From NCBI RefSeq assembly GCF_003313505.1, contig NZ_QMHO01000006.1:124001-188000 (forward strand): 64,000 nucleotides of DNA, in the 5' to 3' direction. The stretch is from Pedobacter nanyangensis. Lineage in GTDB: Bacteria > Bacteroidota > Bacteroidia > Sphingobacteriales > Sphingobacteriaceae. Numbering within the stretch: position 1 is the first letter of the stretch; the number at the start of each line of letters is the position of its first letter. The notes under the pieces were generated by a model that was given only the letters and a program-made list of their open reading frames with translations, searched no databases and had not been told where the DNA came from. The translations under genes were made by a program, and so were the position numbers. This document shows, piece by piece, positions 17,478 to 25,004 of the stretch.

Positions 17478-17855
17478 ATGGATAACCACTTAGTTATTGC
17501 TGTTGGAGCAGCTTTTGGAATTTTAGCGATTATTCTTGGCGCTTTCGGGGCTCATGCTTTAAAGAAAGTTTTATCTGCCGAGAAGTTGGCCTCTTTTGAA
17601 GTGGGTGTGAGGTATCAAACCTACAGCGCCCTATTTCTGCTGGTGCTGGGCTACCATGCTAATTTAGCATTGGGTGCCATTAGGTGGGCCTTTTATTTGG
17701 TAACGATTGGCACCATCCTTTTTTCTTTTAGCATTTATCTTTTGTCCTTGTCGGAATACCTTAAAAAGAGCTTTAAATTTTTAGGTCCAATTACACCGCT
17801 AGGTGGTTTATTGATGATTATTGGCTGGGGCTGTTTGCTATGCTCTGCTCTTTAG
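17478..17855 (+). CDS. DUF423 (YgdD-like) membrane protein
   Basis: A 125-residue protein with four predicted membrane helices. The early GAFGAHALKKVLSAEKLASFEVGVRYQTYSA-type signature (GAHALK, FEVGVRYQ) and the closing GPITPLGGLLMIIGW are diagnostic of DUF423. E. coli YgdD is an uncharacterised inner-membrane protein, so no function is known. A TACCTTTA box sits seven bases before the ATG. A perfect palindrome follows the gene. Confidence 0.88.
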   Translation: MDNHLVIAVGAAFGILAIILGAFGAHALKKVLSAEKLASFEVGVRYQTYSALFLLVLGYHANLALGAIRWAFYLVTIGTILFSFSIYLLSLSEYLKKSFKFLGPITPLGGLLMIIGWGCLLCSAL

Positions 17856-17874
17856 TTGTTTCTTTGTATAATAA

Positions 17875-17907
17875 AAACCTCGCAGGTTTTGAAAACCTGC
17901 GAGGTTT
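17875..17907. terminator. Perfect 33-base palindrome (CCTCGCAGG family)
   Basis: Two 16-base arms (AAACCTCGCAGGTTTT and its exact reverse complement) flank a single G. It lies 19 bases after the DUF423 stop and probably ends its transcript. Relatives occur at 44444-44474 and 60815-60850. Confidence 0.65.
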
Positions 17908-17935
17908 GTTACGTTTGAGCACTACTTTAAGTTCC

Positions 17936-18069
17936 TAAACCCGATAGTAGCGGAAATCCTTTTTGTTACAGGGAAAAACCTCATAGGTTTGATAAGCATG
18001 GTGCAAGGGGCAACCGATGAGGTTTGCGGGCAAGGGCCACAAAAAGATTGAAGCGTATAGCGGGACTAT
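17936..18069 (+). repeat. Hairpin element, family A, copy 4, with a nested palindrome
   Basis: The outer arms are TAAACCCGATAGTAGCGG...CCTTTTTG and CAAAAAG...GCGTATAGCGGGACT. The loop between them contains a second pair of inverted repeats, AAACCTCAT (17976-17984) and ATGAGGTTT (18017-18025), which resemble the neighbouring CCTCGCAGG palindrome family. The result is a repeat inside a repeat. Confidence 0.65.
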
Positions 18070-18114
18070 CGATAATAGTAGCAACAACTTGCTTTTCAAA
18101 CCAAATAAGAAGAC

Positions 18115-18690
18115 CTACAATGCGGCTTTTACCAAATACGGCAATATCTCTTTTTGGAAGGTTACAAAGTTTTTGCGGACATCTGAATCACTTACCGAGG
18201 TAAAGGCAAACGAAAACACGATGCTTTTACTGGCTTTCAACAAAAATGCCAGTCCGCCACGACGAGCTGGATTATTTTTAAAGTGATCGAGCTCTAAATA
18301 GGCAGATAGCAATAGTGCCTCCAATTGATCAGAAAGATGTTTCAAAAACTCTTGGGAGTTGGCATTTTCGCGAACAAAGTCCCAGCCAATAAATTCGTTG
18401 CAGGCAGTAAAGGAAAGTCGGCAGGTTTTCATCACCAAAGCTTTTAAATGTTCTTCTTCGCTTGCAAATTGTGCCTTATTGGACAAAATACCATGCAAAT
18501 TAACATCCAGGTAGTCCATCAAAATAAAATCGAGGATTTGCTCCTTGCTTTCGAAATACTTATAGATGGTAGCCTTGGCAATACGGGCTTTTTTAGCAAT
18601 TTCGTTTACACTGGTTTTGTGATATCCGTATTTTCTAAATAGCTCCTTTGCGGCCCTAAGTATACTTTCTTTTATTTTTTCTGGCTCCAT
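18115..18690 (-). CDS. TetR/AcrR family transcriptional regulator
   Basis: A 191-residue repressor-type protein. The N-terminal helix-turn-helix (ILRAAKELFRKYGYHKTSVN, IAKKARIAKATIYKYFESKE) is a canonical TetR DNA-binding domain. The rest is an all-helical ligand-binding domain of unknown ligand. Its ATG overlaps the stop of the upstream lipoprotein gene (TAATG), so translation of the two is probably coupled. Being co-transcribed downstream of pheS is unusual for a TetR gene. No efflux operon lies next to it, so its target is unknown. Confidence 0.9.
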   Translation of the reverse strand: MEPEKIKESILRAAKELFRKYGYHKTSVNEIAKKARIAKATIYKYFESKEQILDFILMDYLDVNLHGILSNKAQFASEEEHLKALVMKTCRLSFTACNEFIGWDFVRENANSQEFLKHLSDQLEALLLSAYLELDHFKNNPARRGGLAFLLKASKSIVFSFAFTSVSDSDVRKNFVTFQKEILPYLVKAAL

Positions 18691-19094
18691 TAATTTCTTA
18701 CTAATATTTGTTGCCCCGCTATGTTCAAAGCATATCTTTTTAAAGCTCTTTTTGCGGGTGCTTTTTGCGGACTACCATCAAGCAATGAAAACTTACCTCC
18801 CGAGCATGGATCTACGGCTAGGAACAACCCATTTTCAGGGGTAACGGCACAGGCCTTTTCGGGGTTAACGGTGCTGCATCTGTCAAAAGCAACATACTCA
18901 TTAGTAGGTGTTTTTACGATAACCAGGCCAGCTACTCCGTGGTTTGGCACCAGTAAAATTCCGTTGGTAGCCCTAATTCCAAATTCGGCAATGGTAATTG
19001 TGTAATTTACGGGATAATCTGGAATGTAGTTTTCTTCCTTTCCGCAGGATGCGAAAAGTAGAAAGACCATTGCTATAGCCGCTAATTTTTTCAT
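18690..19094 (-). CDS. Rieske-fold-like lipoprotein lacking the His ligands
   Basis: A 134-residue lipoprotein with lipobox LFASC (Cys17). The mature part resembles a Rieske [2Fe-2S] domain. The two loops that should read CxH and CxxH are instead DRCSTVNPEKACAV (Cys73, Cys82) and DPCSGGKFSLLDG (Cys97), followed by KAPAKRALKRY like the Rieske closing strand. Histidine ligands are absent and three cysteines remain. It may have lost the cluster and use a disulphide, or bind metal differently. Its function is not known. It starts one base after the pheS stop, so it belongs to the pheS operon. Confidence 0.75.
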   Translation of the reverse strand: MKKLAAIAMVFLLFASCGKEENYIPDYPVNYTITIAEFGIRATNGILLVPNHGVAGLVIVKTPTNEYVAFDRCSTVNPEKACAVTPENGLFLAVDPCSGGKFSLLDGSPQKAPAKRALKRYALNIAGQQILVRN

Positions 19095-19095
19095 G

Positions 19096-20136
19096 TTATA
19101 TAATGGCCGACTGATATTGTTTCAGGAAACGAACATCGTTTTCCGAAAACAAACGCAAGTCTTTGATTTCGAACTTGAGGTTTGCAATTCGCTCGATACC
19201 CATACCAAATGCAAAACCGCTATATTTCTTGCTATCAATGCGGCAGTTTTCCAAAACATTTGGATCTACCATGCCACAGCCCAAAATTTCTACCCAGCCG
19301 CTGCCTTTGCACATTTGGCAGCCTGCGCCTTTACAAATGGTACAAGAAATATCCATTTCGGCCGAAGGCTCGGTAAACGGGAAATATGAAGGGCGGAAAC
19401 GTACTTTGGTACCTTCGCCATATAATTCCTGTACAAAATAGAAAAGGGTTTGCTTTAAATCGGCGAATGAAACTTTTTCATCCACGTATAAACCTTCTAC
19501 CTGGTGGAAAAAACAATGCGCCCTAGCTGAAATAGCTTCGTTACGGTAAACACGTCCCGGCATTAGTGCTCTGAACGGAGGCTGGCCTGCCTCCATCATC
19601 CTTACCTGCACCGATGAGGTGTGCGTACGGAGTGCAATATCGCCATTTTCACCGCCTTTTTTGATGAAGAAGGTATCTTGCATATCTCTGGCGGGGTGTT
19701 CCTCAGGGAAGTTCAAGGCAGAAAAGTTATGCCAATCATCTTCAATTTCTGGCCCTTCGGCAACGCTGAAACCCAATTTATTGAAGATTTCGATGATTTC
19801 CCTACGTACAATAGCCAACGGATGACGCGTACCTAACTCAAAACCTTCTCCAGGCAAAGTCAAATCAAGCTGATTACTTTCCGAAGTATCCTTTGATGCC
19901 GAAATCGTTTCGTTTAACGTTTGGAACTTGGCCTCTGCCAATTGCTTAAACTCGTTCAGTACCTTTCCCAAGGTTCTCTTCTCTTCGGGAGAAACGGCTT
20001 TAAATTCATCAAACAAATCTTTGATGATCCCCTTAGTTCCCAGAAAACGTATTCTGAACTGTTCCAGCGCTGCTGCATTAGCGGTAGAAAACGCATTGAT
20101 TTCGTTAGTGTATTGCGTTATTTGGTCTTGTAACAT
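19096..20136 (-). CDS. Phenylalanine--tRNA ligase alpha subunit
   Basis: PheS, 346 residues, the catalytic subunit of the alpha2-beta2 enzyme that charges tRNA-Phe. The N-terminal coiled coil (about 1-85) is followed by HPLAIVRREIIEIFNKLGF, RTHTSSVQVR (motif 2 region), a four-cysteine cluster CTICKGAGCQMC, GSGWVEILGCGMVDP and the motif 3 GMGIERIANLKF. All are normal for the family. The beta subunit gene is not in the window, as is common in Bacteroidota. A TATATTTG box lies four bases before the ATG. Confidence 0.97.
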   Translation of the reverse strand: MLQDQITQYTNEINAFSTANAAALEQFRIRFLGTKGIIKDLFDEFKAVSPEEKRTLGKVLNEFKQLAEAKFQTLNETISASKDTSESNQLDLTLPGEGFELGTRHPLAIVRREIIEIFNKLGFSVAEGPEIEDDWHNFSALNFPEEHPARDMQDTFFIKKGGENGDIALRTHTSSVQVRMMEAGQPPFRALMPGRVYRNEAISARAHCFFHQVEGLYVDEKVSFADLKQTLFYFVQELYGEGTKVRFRPSYFPFTEPSAEMDISCTICKGAGCQMCKGSGWVEILGCGMVDPNVLENCRIDSKKYSGFAFGMGIERIANLKFEIKDLRLFSENDVRFLKQYQSAII

Positions 20137-20140
20137 GGGC

Positions 20141-20148
20141 CAAATATA
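20141..20148 (-). promoter_or_regulatory. Minus-7 box of pheS
   Basis: On the minus strand, TATATTTG fits TAnnTTTG exactly and is followed by GCCC and then the ATG. A TTG lies 24 bases upstream, one base beyond the usual spacer range. Confidence 0.45.
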
Positions 20149-20240
20149 CAGGATTTTCTCCTATATATTTGTCAAGGTGAGTTCAAAAACAAAGTTAAAT
20201 GACTATTACAGCCATAAAATGAACCCAATCTTTAAGATAT

Positions 20241-21155
20241 CTATTGCAAATTAGCGTTTAGATAAGCCAATAGCTCCACAAACACCAATTGAATGTTTCC
20301 TGTTTTGGTAAAATTGTGGTCGGCCCCGGCAATTTGTACAAATTTATTGGGCACGTTAAGCTGATTTAATTTTGTAGTAAAAGCATCAAAAGTTGCCCTA
20401 CCCTGCTTTGGCAAATCTCCAACGGCATTGTTTTCAGGGAAAATGGTTAAGGTTGGTATTTTCTGATTTGCATTGGCCACATATAGGGGGCTAATGGCCC
20501 TGTAGGATTGTTCATTGGCCACGCTTACTTCAAAACCGGTATATCTATAGCCCATTTCTAAGATGTAAGGTGGCAGCAAGTTATAGGAAGGAATATCGGT
20601 AAAGGTTTGGTCCAACGCTCCCGCCAAATTTACTGCCACTTTTACTTTATTGGTGTTTTTGTTGCCGTAGCTGTACAGCAAACCTAAGGTTGCCCCAGCA
20701 CTGTGCCCCGCAACGGCAATTCTGTTTTTACTCACTTGCCATTCATCTGCATGGGCAATAGCGTAATCAACGGCCGCACTTACATCATCAACCTGGTGTT
20801 GAATGAGTACCGCACTTTGCTTATGAGTTACGGGATTAGTTTGCAAGCCACTGCCATCTACCAAACGATAGTTGATATTAACTACGGCAAAATTTCTCCT
20901 GGCCAATTCTTCTGCTATCGAAGTATATTCACTTTTATCGCCGCCAATAAAGCTACCTCCATGTACAAATACCACCATTTTGGTTTCTGAATTTCTGTTA
21001 GCGGGCAAATAAACATCCATATTTTGCAAAGCGTTACTGCCATAACTCACATTCAGTTTTGTTTCGGCTTTTAACGATTGGCTGCTTGATTTTTTACAGG
21101 CAACAATGGATATGGATAATACCAGGAAGCAAAAGCTTTTCAGGAAAATTTTCAT
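20241..21155 (-). CDS. Alpha/beta hydrolase lipoprotein (BD-FAE / carboxylesterase-like)
   Basis: A 304-residue lipoprotein (lipobox SIVAC, Cys20) with an alpha/beta-hydrolase fold. The oxyanion motif HGGSFIGGDK and the nucleophile elbow GHSAG (Ser152) place it near the kynurenine-formamidase and BD-FAE feruloyl-esterase groups. A late Asp and the final His (AGADHNF) complete a plausible triad. It probably hydrolyses small esters in the periplasm or at the surface. It starts nine bases after the kbl stop, so the two appear co-transcribed with no obvious metabolic link. Confidence 0.83.
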   Translation of the reverse strand: MKIFLKSFCFLVLSISIVACKKSSSQSLKAETKLNVSYGSNALQNMDVYLPANRNSETKMVVFVHGGSFIGGDKSEYTSIAEELARRNFAVVNINYRLVDGSGLQTNPVTHKQSAVLIQHQVDDVSAAVDYAIAHADEWQVSKNRIAVAGHSAGATLGLLYSYGNKNTNKVKVAVNLAGALDQTFTDIPSYNLLPPYILEMGYRYTGFEVSVANEQSYRAISPLYVANANQKIPTLTIFPENNAVGDLPKQGRATFDAFTTKLNQLNVPNKFVQIAGADHNFTKTGNIQLVFVELLAYLNANLQ

Positions 21156-21163
21156 GCGTTATT

Positions 21164-22357
21164 CTAATTTTTAATGACACCCAGCTCCCTGCCTACTTTG
21201 GTAAATGCAGCAATGGCCTTGTCTAAATGATGTTGCTCATGCGCAGCCGAAAGCTGTACCCTGATACGAGCTTTACCTTGTGGCACCACAGGATAAAAGA
21301 AACCAATTACATAAATTCCTTCTTCTAGCATTTTAGCGGCAAATTCTTGTGCTACTTTGGCATCGTACAGCATTACCGGAACAATAGGATGAAACCCAGG
21401 CTTGATATCAAAGCCTGCTTGGGTCATTTTCTCTCTAAAATATTTGGTGTTATATTCCAACTTATCACGCAGTGCGGTAGTTTCGCTTAACATATCCAAT
21501 ACCGCTACCGATGCCCCAGCAATAGAAGGCGCCAGTGTATTGGAAAACAAATATGGGCGTGACCGTTGACGCAACATATCTACAATTTCTTTGCGTCCCG
21601 ACGTAAATCCGCCAGAAGCACCGCCCAAGGCCTTGCCCAAGGTACCAGTAATGATGTCGATACGGCCCATTACATTAAAATGCTCGTGCGTACCCCTTCC
21701 AGTTTTACCAATAAAACCAGAGCAGTGTGATTCGTCAATCATCACCAGGGCCTCGTATTTATCTGCCAAATCACAAATTTTATCCAAAGGTGCAACAGAA
21801 CCGTCCATAGAAAAAGCCCCGTCGGTCACAATCATTCGGTGGCGGCAATCCTTTGCGGCGATCAATTGCTGCTCCAGGTCGTCCATATCGCAGTTTTTAT
21901 AACGGAAACGTTGCGCCTTACACAAACGTACCCCATCGATGATAGAAGCATGGTTCAACTCGTCGGAAATGATCGCATCTTCAGGGCCTAACAATGGTTC
22001 AAAAACGCCACCATTGGCATCAAAAGCAGCCGCATAAAGAATGGTATCTTCTGTTCCTAAAAATTCTGAAATCTTTTTTTCTAACTCTTTGTGGATATCC
22101 TGGGTACCACAAATAAATCTAACAGACGACATTCCATAACCGTATTTATCGATGGCATCTTTAGCCGCTTCAATCACTTTTGGGTGAGACGACAGCCCTA
22201 GATAGTTATTTGCGCAGAAGTTAATCACCTCATCACCAGTGCTTACCTTAATATCTGCACCTTGCGGGGTAACGATGATTCTTTCTTTTTTATATAGCCC
22301 GGCTTGCTCAATTTCCGCAAGTTCCTTTTGTAAAACGGGTTGTAGGGTTTTATACAT
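21164..22357 (-). CDS. Glycine C-acetyltransferase (2-amino-3-ketobutyrate CoA ligase)
   Basis: Kbl, 397 residues from the ATG at 22357 (the frame extends to 22411 on a non-ATG codon). A PLP enzyme of the alpha-oxoamine synthase family that splits 2-amino-3-ketobutyrate into glycine and acetyl-CoA. PLP-binding Lys242 lies in [34 protein letters not shown] and [12 protein letters not shown] are typical of Kbl. Its partner, an SDR-type threonine dehydrogenase, is likely the gene at 45336-46280. Confidence 0.93.
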   Translation of the reverse strand: MYKTLQPVLQKELAEIEQAGLYKKERIIVTPQGADIKVSTGDEVINFCANNYLGLSSHPKVIEAAKDAIDKYGYGMSSVRFICGTQDIHKELEKKISEFLGTEDTILYAAAFDANGGVFEPLLGPEDAIISDELNHASIIDGVRLCKAQRFRYKNCDMDDLEQQLIAAKDCRHRMIVTDGAFSMDGSVAPLDKICDLADKYEALVMIDESHCSGFIGKTGRGTHEHFNVMGRIDIITGTLGKALGGASGGFTSGRKEIVDMLRQRSRPYLFSNTLAPSIAGASVAVLDMLSETTALRDKLEYNTKYFREKMTQAGFDIKPGFHPIVPVMLYDAKVAQEFAAKMLEEGIYVIGFFYPVVPQGKARIRVQLSAAHEQHHLDKAIAAFTKVGRELGVIKN

Positions 22358-22383
22358 GGTTTTATTTTTAATAGATTTTAACA

Positions 22384-22412
22384 CAAATATAGTATTTTGG
22401 TTGTTGTGCAAC
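22384..22412 (-). promoter_or_regulatory. Candidate promoter of kbl
   Basis: On the minus strand GTTG (22412-22409), a 17-base spacer and TATATTTG (22391-22384) match the Flavobacterium-type consensus TTG-N17-23-TAnnTTTG. The start codon lies 26 bases downstream. Confidence 0.5.
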
Positions 22413-22454
22413 CTTAAGAAACATTACATCGTCTTTGATTTAAAAGATAACCAC

Positions 22455-24908
22455 ATGAATAAAAAACTTCTACTCCTTTTTTATCTAATTACTTTATCCA
22501 TAGCGGCCTTGGCCCAGCAATTTGAAATCAGAGGCAAAATAACCGATAGCGACGGTGAACCTATCCCGTTCGTTTCCGTTTTCATCAAAGGAACTACCAA
22601 AGGAGTTTCTGCAAACGCAGAGGGAGTTTACAGTATTAACGTAGAAAGGGGCTTAGTCACCCTAACCTTTACCGTGGTAGGTTTTAAAACCGCTACGCAA
22701 AGTGTTGACGTTTTTAACAACACCACCTTAAACCAGACCCTGCAGACAGAGCAATACACCTTGAACAGCGTGGTTATTAAAGCCAATGGCGAAGACCCAG
22801 CCTATCGAATTGTAAGAAATGCCATTAAAAACAGGAAAAGCTATCTGGAAGAAATTTTTGCCTATAGCAGCGATGTTTACATTAAGGGCATGCAGAAACT
22901 GGTTGGCGCTCCAAAGAAATTTTTTGGCAGGGATATCCAAAAAACGCTGAACTTGGATACTAACCGCAATGGTATTTTGTACCTCTCTGAATCCCAATCG
23001 AAGTTTTCGTACATGAAGCCCGACAGGATTAAGGAAGAAATGATTTCTTCAAAAATCTCGGGACGAAATAATGCTTTTAGCTTCAACAAGGCATCTGACA
23101 TGAGAATCAACTTTTACGAAAACCTGCTCCTTGAAAATAGTGGGTTAAGTGCCAGAAGTTTTGTTTCCCCAATTGCCGACAATGCAATGTTCTACTATAA
23201 ATATAAGCTTTTGGGCAAAACCGAGGAAAATGGACTAACCATCAATAAAATTGAAGTAAGCCCCCGCCGCAAGAACGACCCGGTTTTTAGGGGGGTAATT
23301 TACATTGCCGATGAAACTTGGCGCTTGATGGGCACGGATTTAAACCTGACCAAAGATGCTGGCGTTAATTTGATAGATACGCTGAACATTGCGCAACATT
23401 TCATTAAGGTAGACAAATACTACATGCCCGGCAATTTGAAATTTCAATTTAACGGTAATGTTTTTGGCTTCAAGTTCCAGGGATATTTTATTAGTTTCTA
23501 TAGCAACTACAATATCAATCCTAAATTTGAGAAGGGCTATTTTACCGCCGAAATTTTAAAAATCACCAAAGCGGTAAACAAAAAAGACTCGGCCTATTGG
23601 GCCAACAACAGGCCTATCCCGCTTACCGAGGAAGAACGCAAAGACTATATCAAAAAGGATAGTATAGCGCTGCGTATGCAAAGTAAAGCTTACCTGGATT
23701 CGGTAGAAAAGGCCAACAACAATTTTACGCCAGGAAAAATATTGGTTACCAGTTACCAAATTAACGATAGGTACAACAAACGTTCCTACACTTTAGACCC
23801 CTTGATACAGTCGTTGTTTTATAATACTATAGAAGGTTTTGCGATTAAATATGGCGTCACCTATCGTAAACAATATGAGCAAAACAAATATCTTTCCATT
23901 AGGCCTCAAGCCAGATATGGTTTTGCCAATAAACGTTTTACGGCCAATGTGAATGCTTATTACTATTACGATCCTACCAAGCGGGCGGGCATTAATTTAG
24001 GTTTCGGCAGTGAAATTGCCGATTTGAACAACTACGGCACCATGTCGCCACTATCCAACACGCTGAACACTTTGTTTTTTGAAAGAAACTATCCCAAACT
24101 TTATAAAAGAGATTTTGTAACCATTGGCACACAAAGGGAGCTAGCCACCGGCCTGCAAGCGGCCATTTCTCTTGATTACGCCAACAACCATGCGCTTAGC
24201 AACAGTACATTGTACAAATTTAGAGACTATGAGGACCGCGAGTTCACCTCGAACAATCCATTAAACCCTACCGATGACGCACCATTTTTTCCCGATTACA
24301 AATCTACCGCTGTTACTGCAAGCTTAACTTATATCATAGGCCAAAAATACATTACCCGTCCTGATGCAAAAATATATACCGAAGCAAAATATCCTAAACT
24401 AAGCTTACGCTACAAAAAAGGGCTTGATGGTGTATTTGGTAGCGAAACCGATTATGACCTCATTACCTTTGAAGCTTATCAGGAGCGTATTGGCCTAGGG
24501 CTATTTGGCTATACCTCTTTTGTAGTAGGCGCAGGGAAATTTTTAAACAACAACAAGCTCTTTTATCCGGATTTTAAACACTTTAGAGGTAACAATGCAA
24601 CGTTCTTCCCTCCTAATCTCAGAAAATTCAGATTTTTGGACTTTTATCAATATAGTACCAACGAGCACTATTTTGAGGCTCATCTTGAACATAATTTTTC
24701 AGGTTTTATCCTCAACAAAATTCCATTATTGAGAAAGCTGAAGCTAGAAGAAGTAGTAGGCATCAACTACCTAACCCAGCCCAAAAAGAAAAATTATACG
24801 GAGTATTATTTTGGCATACAGCGCCTGTTATTCGGGATTAGCTACGGTTTTGCCTTTGATAACGGCCGCAGAGTTGACCAAGGCTTTAGATTTTCGTACG
24901 ATTTTTAA
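22455..24908 (+). CDS. DUF5686 outer-membrane protein with carboxypeptidase-like domain (copy 1)
   Basis: An 817-residue protein from the ATG at 22455, where a signal peptide (about 1-20, ending AALAQ) begins. Residues 21-110 form a carboxypeptidase D regulatory-like domain (GKITDSDGEPIPFVSVFIKG, VSANAEGVYSI). The rest is DUF5686, with many amphipathic beta strands and aromatic-ending repeats suggesting an outer-membrane barrel (final residues RFSYDF). The function is unknown; such proteins lack the TonB plug of SusC. It is followed 96 bases later by a clear paralogue. Confidence 0.85.
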   Translation: MNKKLLLLFYLITLSIAALAQQFEIRGKITDSDGEPIPFVSVFIKGTTKGVSANAEGVYSINVERGLVTLTFTVVGFKTATQSVDVFNNTTLNQTLQTEQYTLNSVVIKANGEDPAYRIVRNAIKNRKSYLEEIFAYSSDVYIKGMQKLVGAPKKFFGRDIQKTLNLDTNRNGILYLSESQSKFSYMKPDRIKEEMISSKISGRNNAFSFNKASDMRINFYENLLLENSGLSARSFVSPIADNAMFYYKYKLLGKTEENGLTINKIEVSPRRKNDPVFRGVIYIADETWRLMGTDLNLTKDAGVNLIDTLNIAQHFIKVDKYYMPGNLKFQFNGNVFGFKFQGYFISFYSNYNINPKFEKGYFTAEILKITKAVNKKDSAYWANNRPIPLTEEERKDYIKKDSIALRMQSKAYLDSVEKANNNFTPGKILVTSYQINDRYNKRSYTLDPLIQSLFYNTIEGFAIKYGVTYRKQYEQNKYLSIRPQARYGFANKRFTANVNAYYYYDPTKRAGINLGFGSEIADLNNYGTMSPLSNTLNTLFFERNYPKLYKRDFVTIGTQRELATGLQAAISLDYANNHALSNSTLYKFRDYEDREFTSNNPLNPTDDAPFFPDYKSTAVTASLTYIIGQKYITRPDAKIYTEAKYPKLSLRYKKGLDGVFGSETDYDLITFEAYQERIGLGLFGYTSFVVGAGKFLNNNKLFYPDFKHFRGNNATFFPPNLRKFRFLDFYQYSTNEHYFEAHLEHNFSGFILNKIPLLRKLKLEEVVGINYLTQPKKKNYTEYYFGIQRLLFGISYGFAFDNGRRVDQGFRFSYDF

Positions 24909-25004
24909 ATGAAATGAGTTTTTTCATCATCAAACGTAAGGTTAACAAAAGCTTTTCGTTAATTTGACGTTATCAACTTAATCTCAAAGAGAGTTTTTTT
25001 TTAA

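Noticed and set aside
18017..18286. 89-residue plus-strand frame over the end of the TetR gene
   Set aside because: It spans a repeat and the antisense of TetR; no family resemblance.
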